Source: Pelotomaculum isophthalicicum JI (GTDB lineage: Bacteria > Bacillota > Desulfotomaculia > Desulfotomaculales > Pelotomaculaceae). Taken from it: a stretch of 64,000 bases of DNA. Of this stretch, positions 1 through 8,874 are shown piece by piece. Each line of letters starts with the position of its first letter. Within the stretch, counting starts at the first letter, position 1. Below the pieces are notes generated by a model that had not been told where the DNA came from, searched no databases, and saw only the letters and a program-made list of their open reading frames with translations. The translations under genes and the position numbers were made by a program. The stretch is from assembly GCF_029478095.1 (NCBI RefSeq), contig NZ_JAKOAV010000010.1, positions 1-64,000 of the forward strand, in the 5' to 3' direction.

Positions 1-127
1 CACAATGAATGGCATATGCGGTCCATGTGAGTGGCGTTACATTTCTCACTTGCTTGGCTGATTGGCAAAACAACTCTCACGCCATTGACGGTGAGAATCC
101 CACCGTCAAATTACGTGAGAAGCAACA
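1..127. mobile_element. Terminus of a TniA/TniB-type transposon; body lies off the left edge
   Basis: The last 15 bases (113-127) read ACGTGAGAAGCAACA. The right end of the complete element at 47409-51112 finishes with ACGTGAACCGCTACA at the same distance from its terminal ACA. Further in, both carry GCCATTGACGGT (81-92 here, 51033-51044 there). A perfect 9-bp inverted repeat (TTGACGGTG at 85-93, CACCGTCAA at 101-109) sits just inside the end. Immediately beyond base 127 the Ig-like gene sequence resumes exactly as in its internal repeats, so this is an insertion junction. The other end and the target duplication are outside the window. Confidence 0.72.
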
Positions 128-2454
128 ATGTAGACTAGATCCGGCTTATTGCTTACTTTTGCCGTAAAGGTGAACTGGCTACCAACCGATGCTTCTTTTG
201 GTGCTACATTGTAAGATGTTATCTGCGGCTTATCTGTTGTCTCTCCAACTTGTTTAACTTCTACTGTTTTGCTTAGCTCGCCCTTGGTGTTAGTTAAATC
301 AGTTAACACGATCTTGACCTGGTATGTCCCCGGTGTCGTGTAACTAATATCCCATGGCTGGAATTTTTCGGTTGGTGGGCTTATAGTTTCTTTCAGATAT
401 TCGGTGTCGTTTTTAACAACATAAAATTGTACTTGCCTGATACCCGCATCTGCTTTGCCTGTAAACCCTATGGGTACGAGATTGTTATTTTGCCCAAGGA
501 TGATGGGGTTCCCATTATTGACAATAATGCTGTTTACCTGGGGACCGCTTGTAGAGCTTGGTTTTACAACGAAATAACCTTCTTTATTAGTCTCCCCGGC
601 TGTATTCTCCGCCCATACCCTGTATTTTCTTTGATATGTGCTGGGCTGACCGGATGTACTTATCGTTTTTGCTAATGCGTAAGTTCCCTCATTGCTGCTA
701 GAGCTTTTTAATTGCATGGCAAAATTACTCTTGCAAGTGTCTTTGCTTAACCAGTCGCCCTCTCCATCGTCAAACTGGATGTAGACTAGATCCGGCTTAT
801 TGCTTACTTTAGCCGTGAAGGTAAACTGGCTACCAACCGATGCTTCTTTTGGTGCTACATTGTAAGATGTTATCTGCGGCTTATCTGTTGTCTCTCCAAC
901 TTGTTTAACTTCTACTGTTTTGCTTAGCTCGCCCTTGGTGTTAGTTAAATCAGTTAACACGATCTTGACCTGGTATGTCCCCGGTGTCGTGTAACTAATA
1001 TCCCATGGCTGGAATTTTTCGGTTGGTGGGCTTATAGTTTCTTTCAGATATTCGGTGTCGTTTTTAACAACATAAAATTGTACTTGCCTGATACCCGCAT
1101 CTGCTTTGCCTGTAAACCCTATGGGTACGAGATTGTTATTTTGCCCAAGGATGATGGGGTTCCCATTATTGACAATAATGCTGTTTACCTGGGGACCGCT
1201 TGTAGAGCTTGGTTTTACAACGAAATAACCTTCTTTATTAGTCTCCCCGGCTGTATTCTCCGCCCATACCCTGTATTTTCTTTGATATGTGCTGGGCTGA
1301 CCGGATGTACTTATCGTTTTTGCTAATGCGTAAGTTCCCTCATTGCTGCTAGAGCTTTTTAATTGCATGGCAAAATTACTCTTGCAAGTGTCTTTGCTTA
1401 ACCAGTCGCCCTCTCCATCGTCAAACTGGATGTAGACTAGATCCGGCTTATTGCTTACTTTAGCCGTGAAGGTAAACTGACTCCCTGCTATTCCTTCCTC
1501 CGGTGTTACATCAGAAGATTTTATCTGTGGCTTATCAACACTTACGATTTGCTTGACTTCTACTGTCTTGCTTAGTTCCCCCTTGGCGTTATTAGAATCT
1601 GTCAAAACGATCTTGACCTGATATGTCCCCGGAGTTGTATAACTAATATCCCATGGCTTAAATTTTTCGGTTGGCGGTATTATAGTTTCTTTCAGATATT
1701 CGGTGCCGTTTTTAACAACATAAAATTGTACTTGCTTGATACCCGCATCTGCTTTCCCTGTAAATTCTATTGGTACGAGGTTGTTGTTCTGCCCAAGGAT
1801 GATAGGATTACCATTATTAACTGTGATGCTTGTAACCTGGGGGCCGCTTGTATTACTAACTGTCACGGCACACTTCGCGTATTTACCGCTGCCGTCGACA
1901 GCCATGGCGGTGATGTTGGCTGTCCCCGCGCCTTTTGCTGTCACTTTGCCATTGCTGTCTACTGTGGCGACCGCGCTTCTGTCGGAGCTCCAGTTTACTC
2001 CTTTGTTGCTTGCGTTGCTGGGTGTCACGCTGGCTGTCAGGCTTTTTGTTTCCCCGACTTTCATGCTCAGGCTGCTGGAGCTCAAGCTTACATTGGTTAC
2101 TAATACTGGCCCGGACGGTACCTCTGTCACTGTCACGGCACACTTCGCGTATTTACCGCTGCCGTCGACAGCCATGGCGGTGATGTTGGCTGTCCCCGCG
2201 CCTTTTGCTGTCACTTTCCCGCTGCTGTCTACTGTGGCGACGGCTTTCTTGTCGGAGCTCCAATTTACTTCTTTGTTGGTCGCGTTGCTGGGTGTCACGC
2301 TGGCTGTCAGGCTTTTTGTTTCCCCGACTTTCATGCTCAGGCTGCTAGAGCTCAAGCTTACATTAGTTACCGGTACTGCTGTTGCCGCAAATAAGGTAAG
2401 TGGATATGCAAATATAAAAGCAAATAAAATCAAGCACGAAATAATTTTTTTCAC
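106..2454 (-). pseudogene. Secreted Ig-like (BIG2) repeat surface protein, 3' end cut off by a transposon
   Basis: The open frame encodes 782 residues from a GTG start at 2454 preceded by AGGAGGGA. An N-terminal hydrophobic signal peptide (about residues 1-23) is followed by two near-identical bacterial Ig-like group 2 domains of about 85 residues (motifs VTNVSLSSSSLSMKVGETKS and NITAMAVDGSGKYAKCAVTV). After these come alternating modules: one beginning near NPIILGQNNNLVP, predicted beta-sandwich, and one containing QFDDGEGDWLSKD. The last repeat stops after DLVYI, and the final six residues (VASHVI) are read from transposon DNA, so the original C-terminus is lost and no cell-wall sorting signal remains. 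BIG2 domains are typical of adhesins and cell-envelope proteins; the ligand is unknown. The native gene was longer. Confidence 0.8.
128..1429. repeat. Two tandem, nearly identical 651-bp intragenic repeat units
   Basis: Position 128 realigns with 779, and 779 with 1430 (period 651 bp, 217 codons). Units 128-778 and 779-1429 are almost identical at the nucleotide level, while the third, partial copy from 1430 to about 1850 has clearly diverged. This fits a recent in-frame duplication of a two-module block in the Ig-like protein gene. The transposon end at 127 lies exactly at the edge of a unit. Confidence 0.88.
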
Positions 2455-2881
2455 TTATAACTCCCTCCTAAATATTCTAACTAGTTACTTCCTCAACCCA
2501 AGTTGAAAAATGTTATCGCACCCCCAATTTTCCATTAAGTTAGTTGCCCGGTAAAAACTGGATTCTTTAACGGTACTAAATTACAAAGCTCGTTTCTCAT
2601 AGAATTAAAAATTTTCTTATGGGAATTAGTTAGTGAATTTATTTATTAAGAATAACCTCATAATTTTAACGATATAATTACAAAGTTTTTCGCTTCAATT
2701 TCTCTATAAGAATCTGTATTCTGGAACGCGCTCCTAATCCCCTGACTTAGCGGGAAGAAGAGGTCGGATTTAAACCTACTCATCCAATAGGTGCATAAAC
2801 TGTTATGAGTCAAGATAGACTCGCTTCCTCGCCCCGGTTCCTTGCCAAAACACCAGAAAAGAGAAAGTTGAGTTATTTATT
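2455..2881. other. Intergenic region without a recognisable gene
   Basis: AT-rich upstream region of the Ig-like gene. It contains the ribosome binding site AGGAGGGA just before 2454 and a more GC-rich stretch at about 2730-2860 with short inverted repeats. I could not assign that stretch to a riboswitch or RNA family on either strand. No frame with a convincing start and codon pattern is present. Confidence 0.4.
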
Positions 2882-3095
2882 TTAGTATCTACTATACTCA
2901 ACCCCTAATATCTGCAATTTTCCAATCCTATCATTTGTATCAGGGTGAGTAGAGTAAAGCGCCTTCCATAACCCATGTGCGGGCGGGTGTTGAGCTATTA
3001 TGTCAAGTGTAGCTGTTAGTCCATGGCCGTAGCCAAGTTTGAACGCAAATTCATCTGCCTCAAACTCATTTTTACGGCCAGAATATAGTACAAGC
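2882..3095 (-). pseudogene. C-terminal fragment of an M48-family (HtpX/Ste24-like) metallopeptidase
   Basis: About 70 residues remain. The fragment contains RKNEFEADEFAFKLGYG, which matches the segment of M48 peptidases that carries the third zinc ligand (E in the ExxAD motif), and ends with the typical THPDTNDRI element. The HExxH zinc-binding helix and all membrane segments are absent, because the reading frame runs into IS4-type transposase sequence on the opposite strand at about 3095. It cannot be catalytic. The likely cause is insertion of an IS followed by loss of most of both genes, which is an inference. Confidence 0.72.
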
Positions 3096-3464
3096 AATTA
3101 TGTCAAGCGCTGGCGTATTGAAGTGTTTTATCGCACGGTTAAACAGGAGCTGGGACTCACAAACTGCCATTCACGGTCGAAAGAAGCACATTTTGCACAC
3201 ATGGAACTACTTTTTACCGTAGAAACCTTATTATGCTACGCAAGGTGGGAATGCAATAAAGAAGGCGCCGAAGAAGCCCTATCCCACCACGAAATGGTTA
3301 GATACTTATTCAACGCCAGTCATCGGATTTGCTGTTACGAGCAACAAATCCAAGTCTATTTTGACACAACTGGCGATCGGTTTTCAAGGTTCATCGAAAA
3401 ATTTTGGCCTCCACATCCATTTTTACGGTTGTGGGACCGGTATTATTTACCTAAAACTGCATAA
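3096..3464 (+). pseudogene. C-terminal fragment of an IS4-type transposase
   Basis: From about 3096 the frame reads YVKRWRIEVFYRTVKQELGL, the C-terminal catalytic signature of IS4-family DDE transposases (Y-x2-R-x3-E-x6-K, carrying the catalytic glutamate). It continues to a stop at 3464. The N-terminal two-thirds, including both catalytic aspartates, is missing. The upstream ~57 bp of open frame is antisense to the M48 fragment and is not part of the transposase. No intact terminal inverted repeats could be identified around it. Confidence 0.75.
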
Positions 3465-3465
3465 C

Positions 3466-3771
3466 TCATGTATTGAAGACGAAATTGAAATAATCAATAC
3501 GTTGGATATCTTGTTAACTCTCTCAATATTAATCAGCTTTTATATACTCTGGAGAATACTACGGGTCGCGGGGCGGGAAGCGGCTATAACAGCACAGGAG
3601 CAAATGGCGCTTGAGATGCAGGATCGCATCTACGCCATCCGATCTCAGCGCCACGATTTTATCAATCACATCCAGATTCTCTCCGCGCTTTTAGAGGAAA
3701 AAAACATACAAGAAGCAGAAATATATATCAACAATATTAAAAGAGATCTCGACAGGCCTGTTAATTGCTAA
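3466..3771 (+). pseudogene. Truncated sensor histidine kinase (Spo0B/GHKL type), ATPase domain missing
   Basis: The readable part has one hydrophobic helix (about 3505-3555) and then a long helix with RSQRHDFINHIQILSALLEE. This is the phospho-acceptor H-box of AgrC/NatK-like kinases with the Spo0B-type dimerisation helix. The frame stops 38 codons after the histidine, and no N, G1 or G2 box of a GHKL ATPase is visible before the regulator gene at 3937. The sensor domain on the N side is also gone, replaced by the IS4 fragment. It was probably the cognate kinase of the LytTR regulator downstream; in this state it cannot bind ATP. Confidence 0.65.
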
Positions 3772-3936
3772 TAGAAGGAGGCATCAGATCTTAACAAATT
3801 GTTATCTGGGTTGGTCAGGGGTTACTCCTGATAAGGATACAGGCACTAGTTTTATCGTCATGGTACATGCAAATATATATATCGCTAATTTAATAGTTCA
3901 CTCGCAAGATTGCTTATTTGGGGGTTACAGGCAAAG

Positions 3937-4710
3937 ATGGGGGAACCAGAATTAAAAGTTGTTATTGCAGAGGACGACGAGCCTATCTGTAATCTTTTGA
4001 AAAATTACTTGTCTTCTTTTGAGGAAGTTGCAGTGGTGGGAACAGCAGCAGACGGGGAAAAACTGATAGAGGTTGTTAAGGCAACATCTCCTGACGCTGT
4101 TTTTGTCGACATTCAGATGCCGGGTATAGATGGTCTCTCGGCAGTTCACCAGTTACAGAACGAATTTACCTCACTTTTCGCAGTATTTGTTAGCGCCCAT
4201 ACCCATTACGCCGTTGACGCTTTTAATATGGACGCCGCGGATTTTTTAGCAAAACCCTTTACCAGGGAAAGGGTAGGAAAAGCCCTGCAAAAATTAAAGC
4301 GATTCAAAAAAATGATTGATAAAACCCGTAATAACAATACTTCCGCTACTAATATGGCTGAAACAGACAACAGCAACCAGATCATGCTTAAATGCGGGCA
4401 CGGAATTGTGCTGGTGGAGAAAGAGAACATTATCTTTGTTGAAAAGTTGGGAAAGAAAAGCATTGTCCATACTACCAGGGGATCTTTCGAAACCGCACAT
4501 TCCCTGGTAACCTTTGAAAAATCCCTAAACAAACCCAACTTTTTTCGCTGTCATAAGAGCTTTATCATTAATGTAAAGCTGGTGGAAAAAATATCTCCAT
4601 ATGCGGACAGGGCATATGAAATAAGCTTTTATAATTATAACCAAACTGTAACCATGCGCAGGGAAAAGTTCGAAGAATTTTGCAGTCTATTTAATGGTAA
4701 TACTTTATAA
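3937..4710 (+). CDS. LytTR-family response regulator
   Basis: A cytoplasmic two-component response regulator of about 257 residues. The N-terminal receiver domain (residues about 6-120) has the acidic pocket EDDE, the phospho-acceptor D58 in FVDIQMPG, and the conserved lysine in LAKPF. After a polar linker, the C-terminal LytTR DNA-binding domain (about 150-255) shows the typical FFRCHKSFIINVKLVEKI pattern. I chose the ATG at 3937 because the receiver core begins there; an upstream ATG at 3910 would add nine residues. Its likely partner kinase, immediately upstream, is broken, so the regulator is probably orphaned. Target genes cannot be read from the sequence, though such regulators often control nearby membrane or secreted-protein genes. 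Confidence 0.85.
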   Translation: MGEPELKVVIAEDDEPICNLLKNYLSSFEEVAVVGTAADGEKLIEVVKATSPDAVFVDIQMPGIDGLSAVHQLQNEFTSLFAVFVSAHTHYAVDAFNMDAADFLAKPFTRERVGKALQKLKRFKKMIDKTRNNNTSATNMAETDNSNQIMLKCGHGIVLVEKENIIFVEKLGKKSIVHTTRGSFETAHSLVTFEKSLNKPNFFRCHKSFIINVKLVEKISPYADRAYEISFYNYNQTVTMRREKFEEFCSLFNGNTL

Positions 4711-4716
4711 GCTTAA

Positions 4717-5133
4717 TTACGTTACATAATTTTTAAGGAAATCTTCGGGCGACAGCGCCTTAACAGGCGAGACGGAAAAATCCTTCTGGTTCCGAGTAAT
4801 GATGCAATCGACCTTTCCCCTTTTGGCGCAGGCGGCAAGCAAAGCATCCTCATAATCAGGCATTGGCATTTCTAGTGCCTTCTCGCAGTCGGATCCGGTA
4901 ACGTCTAATATTTTGAAGAGCGTAAAGAGCTTCAGCAAAGCCTGCCTACATTGGGTATTGTCATGTAAATGCTTATGCAGCAAATAATAAATGTCGGTCA
5001 CGCTGTTGGCGGTAATGCATGCTGTGATCTTATTTTCGGCGGTTAAAAAAAACAGCTTTTCTGCCGATTCGTTGAAAGGAGCGCGTGAAACCAAGGCGTC
5101 CAGTATGACATTGGTGTCAATCAATACGTTCAC
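4717..5133 (-). CDS. PIN-domain ribonuclease toxin (VapC-like)
   Basis: The protein has 138 residues and a PIN fold: the first acidic residue is in MNVLIDTNVILDAL, a central acidic residue follows in the helix after SVTDIYYLL, and a C-terminal acidic patch lies in MPDYEDALLAACA. In toxin-antitoxin modules such proteins are Mg-dependent RNases, often cutting tRNA or mRNA, held inactive by the antitoxin. The start overlaps the end of the upstream antitoxin gene by 17 bp, the usual translational coupling. The target RNA is unknown. Confidence 0.82.
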   Translation of the reverse strand: MNVLIDTNVILDALVSRAPFNESAEKLFFLTAENKITACITANSVTDIYYLLHKHLHDNTQCRQALLKLFTLFKILDVTGSDCEKALEMPMPDYEDALLAACAKRGKVDCIITRNQKDFSVSPVKALSPEDFLKNYVT

Positions 5134-5344
5134 GGCGGCTCAAACGCTCCTCTCTTGCCCGTTCCAAGGAAGCGCCGGCGGGCAGAATGCCAAACAGCGA
5201 TTTGGCCATTTTCACTTTGTCCTGATTAGTATTGGTAAGCTTTGCGACGCTCTTTCCGTTTTTGGTAATGTAAATGTCCTCTTTGGAAGCGAGCGCCAGA
5301 TATTTCCCGATGTTATTTTTAAACTCAGTGGCAGTGATTAACAT
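5117..5344 (-). CDS. Phd/YefM-type antitoxin
   Basis: A 75-residue protein starting MLITATEFKNNIGKYLALAS, the characteristic N-terminal DNA-binding fold of the Phd/YefM family, followed by ITKNGKSVAKL. The charged C-terminal tail (RAREERLSRRERID) is the likely toxin-neutralising segment. It lies directly upstream of and overlaps the PIN toxin gene. In this family the antitoxin, alone or with toxin, represses its own promoter. The 220 bp between here and ftsY would contain that promoter; I did not identify a clear operator. Confidence 0.8.
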   Translation of the reverse strand: MLITATEFKNNIGKYLALASKEDIYITKNGKSVAKLTNTNQDKVKMAKSLFGILPAGASLERAREERLSRRERID

Positions 5345-5485
5345 AGGATAACCTCCCTTGTGCGAAATATTATATTGATATCTTCATTATTATTATACGC
5401 AAATCGTGCGATTTAGTCATAAAAATGTTCGATTATATAAATTTTATTTGCCTAACCAGTAATTTTGACCCAGTCAAATAAGCAA

Positions 5486-5519
5486 ACAAGAGACAGCTTT
5501 AATAAAAGCTCTCTCTTGT
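5486..5519 (-). terminator. Rho-independent terminator downstream of ftsY
   Basis: Read on the minus strand, ACAAGAGA and TCTCTTGT pair, continued by an inner GAGCTTTT/AAAGCTG stem with a short ATT loop. The downstream sequence is TTGCTTATTT. It lies 46 bp after the ftsY stop and probably ends the long ylbN-to-ftsY transcription unit. Confidence 0.65.
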
Positions 5520-5564
5520 CACTAGTCATTATCATTTGAGCCGTTGGTTTAATATCTTGGCGGT

Positions 5565-6479
5565 TTATGAAGAAAACAACGCTTCCACAAACTCTTCGGC
5601 ATTGAACGGCCTCAAGTCCTCTATACCTTCACCGATACCGATTAGTTTCACGGGAATATTTAAGGCCTGGTTTACAGCTATCACTACGCCACCCTTGGCA
5701 CTACCGTCCAGTTTAGTTAGGGCTATCCCGGTTATGCCGACTGCTTCGCTAAATTGTTTGGCTTGATTGACAGCGTTCTGGCCGGTTGTGGCGTCCAATA
5801 CCAGCAGCACCTCGTCGGGCGTCCCAGGTATTTCACGGTCTAATACCCGGTTAATTTTCTTCAATTCTTCCATTAAGTTGCTTTTCGTATGCAGCCTGCC
5901 GGCGGTGTCGATAATTAAAACGTCAGCCCGGCGCGCCCTCGCAGCCTGCAAGGAATCGAAGGCGACTGCGGCGGGATCGGCCCCTTCCTGGTGCCTGATT
6001 AATTCCACTCCTACACGGTTGCCCCAAACCTCCAACTGGTCTATGGCAGCGGCGCGAAAAGTGTCCGCGGCTCCCAATATTACTTTCTTACCTTCTGATT
6101 TGCACCAATATGCCAATTTTCCAATAGTTGTGGTTTTGCCCACCCCGTTAACTCCAACAACGACAATCACTGTCGGGGGATCGGCGCGGTAATTTATCGC
6201 TGAACCACCCTTTTCCAGCATGTCGCTGACCTGTTCTTTCAGTACTTGTTTGAGTTGCCCGGCGTCTTCCAGCCGTCGCTCCCTGGCAGCGCGACGCACC
6301 CTCTCCACTAGTTCAAGGGCGGTATTCACTCCGACATCAGCTTGGATCAACAATTCTTCCAGCTCTTCAAAAAGATCTTCATTGATAGCTTTGTGGCGGT
6401 GAACCAGGTTATCTATTTTTTCAACAAAACCCTGACGGGTTTTGGTAAGGCTTTCTTTTAAGCGGTTAAAAAAACCCAT
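5565..6479 (-). CDS. ftsY: Signal recognition particle receptor FtsY
   Basis: FtsY is the SRP receptor GTPase. It binds the Ffh-4.5S RNA-ribosome complex and delivers nascent membrane proteins to SecYEG. The 304-residue protein has the N-domain helical bundle (about 1-95) and then the SRP-type G domain: P-loop GVNGVGKTTT (109-118), DTFRAAA (139-145), DTAGR (191-195) and TKLDG (255-259). The acidic A-domain of longer FtsY proteins is missing, as is normal for Firmicutes. It follows rnc by 63 bp. In Bacillus-type genomes smc lies between these two genes; it does not here. Confidence 0.96.
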   Translation of the reverse strand: MGFFNRLKESLTKTRQGFVEKIDNLVHRHKAINEDLFEELEELLIQADVGVNTALELVERVRRAARERRLEDAGQLKQVLKEQVSDMLEKGGSAINYRADPPTVIVVVGVNGVGKTTTIGKLAYWCKSEGKKVILGAADTFRAAAIDQLEVWGNRVGVELIRHQEGADPAAVAFDSLQAARARRADVLIIDTAGRLHTKSNLMEELKKINRVLDREIPGTPDEVLLVLDATTGQNAVNQAKQFSEAVGITGIALTKLDGSAKGGVVIAVNQALNIPVKLIGIGEGIEDLRPFNAEEFVEALFSS

Positions 6480-6542
6480 TAATCTGTTATTTTCCTCCGT
6501 TTTTATTAATTTAACATATTATTTAAAATTCCGTTAACGATA

Positions 6543-7253
6543 TCACTTGCTGATTTTTGACAGCGCTGATTTAGCTGCCCGTTGCTCCGCGTCTTTTTTG
6601 GAACGGCCGGTTCCCGTGCCGAACATTTGACCCTGGTAGATCACACCTGCTGTAAAAGTCTTATCGTGATCAGGGCCATCTTCTTTCAAAATTACATATT
6701 GCACCGTCTCACCGCCGCGTTGCTGCACCAGTTCCTGCAGCTCAGTCTTATAGTCCCGCTCCAACCGCCCTTCCATGACGTCACTTATGACCGGCGTCAA
6801 ACAGCGGATGGCGATCTCGGCAGCCCGGTCCAGTCCCTGGTCCAAATAAACCGCTCCCAACAATGCTTCAAAAGCGTCGGCGAGTATTGACGGGCGCTCC
6901 CTGCCCCCGGACCGCTCCTCTCCTTTACCCATACTTAGACAAAGGCCTAATTCCAAACCGCCGGCGACTCTCGCGAGGGAAGGTTCACAAACTATCGCCG
7001 CCCGCAATTTGGTTAACTCTCCTTCATCCCTTCCCGGATTATTCCGGTACAAATAATCGCTTACAGCCAGTTCAAGCACAGCATCGCCCAGAAACTCCAG
7101 ACGCTGGTTGTTCTCTGCCCCGGTATGGCGGTTTTCGTAAGTAAACGAACTGTGCGTCAAGGCTACCGAAAGCAAGTTATCATCCCGCCAGTCCATACCA
7201 AGCCGCCTTCTCAAGCGGGACCGGCAGTCCTTTATTTTAGACACCGGGCTCAT
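6543..7253 (-). CDS. rnc: Ribonuclease III
   Basis: A double-strand-specific endoribonuclease that processes rRNA precursors and structured mRNAs. The 236-residue protein has the RNase III signature NQRLEFLGDAVL (49-60, metal ligands E53 and D57) and the second acidic pair in ILADAFEALLGAVY (D126, E129). A C-terminal dsRNA-binding domain (about 162-234) ends with KKDAEQRAAKSAL. The start is the ATG at 7253, 26 bp after the fabF stop, so it is probably cotranscribed with the fatty acid genes. All catalytic residues are present. Confidence 0.96.
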   Translation of the reverse strand: MSPVSKIKDCRSRLRRRLGMDWRDDNLLSVALTHSSFTYENRHTGAENNQRLEFLGDAVLELAVSDYLYRNNPGRDEGELTKLRAAIVCEPSLARVAGGLELGLCLSMGKGEERSGGRERPSILADAFEALLGAVYLDQGLDRAAEIAIRCLTPVISDVMEGRLERDYKTELQELVQQRGGETVQYVILKEDGPDHDKTFTAGVIYQGQMFGTGTGRSKKDAEQRAAKSALSKISK

Positions 7254-7279
7254 CCCCTAAACCCTATTAGGGTGTTAGT

Positions 7280-8518
7280 TTAATAATATCGTTTGAATAT
7301 CAAGGTGGCATTATGCCCGCCAAACCCGAAAGAATTGGATAAAGCCACATTCACTTCAGCTTGCCTCGCCGTGTTGGGAACAAAGTCCAAGTCACAATCG
7401 GCGTCGGGGTACTCATAATTTATTGTTGGCGGTATAATCCCTCTGTTGATGGCTAAAATACATACGGCTGCTTCCAGGCCGCCCGCCGCGCCCAACAGGT
7501 GGCCGGTCATCGACTTCGTTGAACTGACGGCCAATTTCCGGGCATGTGCTCCGAATACACTTTTAATTGCTGTTACTTCAGCTTTATCACCAGGGGGAGT
7601 GGATGTCGCGTGAGCGTTGATGTAATCCACCTTTTCAGCTTCAATACCAGCGTCCCTGATCGCTTCCAGCATCGAATTGGCCGCCCCGCGCCCCTCAGGT
7701 TCCGGCGCGACCATGTGATAAGCGTCGCACGAACTGCCGTATCCGGCAAACTCGGCATAAATCCTGGCCCCCCTGCTCAGGGCGTGATCCAGAGTTTCCA
7801 GCACCAATATAGCCGCGCCCTCACTCGACACGAAACCGTCCCTATGCGCGTCGAAAGGTCTGCTCGCTTTTTCCGGCTCATCGTTATTGGTTGACATGGC
7901 CTTCATGGAACAGAATCCGGCCATTGCCAAAGGAGTAAGCGGGGCTTCGGTGCCTCCGGAAATCATTACATCCGCATGGCCCCACTGCAGCATTTTGAAA
8001 GCGTCTCCCAGCGCGTTGGAACTGGAAGCGCACGCCGAGACGCTGGTGATATTCGGACCGTACAGGCGGTAATTGATAGCCACCTGCCCTGCCCCCATAT
8101 TGGCTATCATCATCGGCACGAAATGAGGACTGACCCGGCCGGGTCCTTTCTCAGCCAATACTCTGGCTTGTTCCTCCAGTGTTTCAATACCGCCTATTCC
8201 CGACCCGATGATCACTCCAATCCGGTTTCTGTTCTCCTTTTCCAGGTCAAGGCCCGCGTCTTCAAGCGCCATACCGGTAGCCGCCACCGCGAATTGGGTA
8301 AAGCGGTCCATACGCCGGGCTTCTTTTTTATTTAGGTACTTGGTGTAGTCAAAATCAGCAACTTCACCCGCTATTTTAGTGCTGAAACCAGTCGTGTCAA
8401 ACCTGGTTATCCGCTTGATCCCGGAAACCCCGCCGGTTATAGAGGGCCAAAACTGCTCCAGCCCCGTACCTACCGGAGAGATGATCCCCAGGCCGGTAAT
8501 TACAACCCGCTTACGCAA
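7280..8518 (-). CDS. fabF: Beta-ketoacyl-ACP synthase II (FabF)
   Basis: FabF condenses malonyl-ACP with growing acyl-ACP chains in type II fatty acid synthesis. The thiolase-fold enzyme has the catalytic triad C163 (in [13 protein letters not shown]), H303 ([11 protein letters not shown]) and H340 ([12 protein letters not shown]). I place the start at the TTG at 8518 because AGGGAGGAG lies just upstream; with this start the catalytic residues have the same numbers as in E. coli FabF and the length is 412. A TTG at 8539 would put the ribosome binding site inside the gene. It lies downstream of acpP and upstream of rnc. Confidence 0.96.
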   Translation of the reverse strand: MRKRVVITGLGIISPVGTGLEQFWPSITGGVSGIKRITRFDTTGFSTKIAGEVADFDYTKYLNKKEARRMDRFTQFAVAATGMALEDAGLDLEKENRNRIGVIIGSGIGGIETLEEQARVLAEKGPGRVSPHFVPMMIANMGAGQVAINYRLYGPNITSVSACASSSNALGDAFKMLQWGHADVMISGGTEAPLTPLAMAGFCSMKAMSTNNDEPEKASRPFDAHRDGFVSSEGAAILVLETLDHALSRGARIYAEFAGYGSSCDAYHMVAPEPEGRGAANSMLEAIRDAGIEAEKVDYINAHATSTPPGDKAEVTAIKSVFGAHARKLAVSSTKSMTGHLLGAAGGLEAAVCILAINRGIIPPTINYEYPDADCDLDFVPNTARQAEVNVALSNSFGFGGHNATLIFKRYY

Positions 8519-8581
8519 GATAGACTCCTCCCTCTTCAAAAAAGTCCCGCGGTTACCCCCGGGACTTACGACTACTTAAAA

Positions 8582-8812
8582 TTACTGGCGATCCTGGATA
8601 TATTTAATAGCCTCGCCTACAGTACGTATTTTTTCCGCATCCTCGTCGGGGATTTCCAGATCGAATTCTTCTTCAAGAGCCATAACCAATTCAACAATAT
8701 CTAAGGAGTCAGCTCCCAGGTTATCGACAAAGGACGCCTCCGGTATAACTTCATCTTCTTCCACACCCAATTGTTCAACAATAATGGATTTAATTTTGTC
8801 AACTATTGACAT
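8582..8812 (-). CDS. acpP: Acyl carrier protein
   Basis: A small acidic carrier on which acyl intermediates are held as thioesters. The 4'-phosphopantetheine attachment serine is S36 in the motif [10 protein letters not shown]. At 76 residues from ATG 8812 it has the usual length. An alternative ATG at 8821 abuts the ribosome binding site AAGGGGGTGA directly, so the downstream ATG, 9 bases after it, is preferred. The predicted four-helix acidic composition is typical. It sits between fabG and fabF, as in many Firmicutes. Confidence 0.96.
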   Translation of the reverse strand: MSIVDKIKSIIVEQLGVEEDEVIPEASFVDNLGADSLDIVELVMALEEEFDLEIPDEDAEKIRTVGEAIKYIQDRQ

Positions 8813-8874
8813 GATGAACATTCACCCCCTTTCGCTGCTTAACCAGAATCAGTTTATTTCTCATACATAACAAA

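Noticed and set aside
1736-2506. 256-codon open frame antisense to the Ig-like gene, hydrophobic
   Set aside because: It mirrors the repetitive Ser/Thr/Val-rich BIG2 domains of the real gene, has no ribosome binding site, and the sense frame has a signal peptide and known domains.
2700-2870. Possible c-di-AMP (ydaO) or other riboswitch upstream of the Ig-like gene
   Set aside because: Only short fragments resemble the consensus and they are in the wrong order; no closing stem or terminator was visible.
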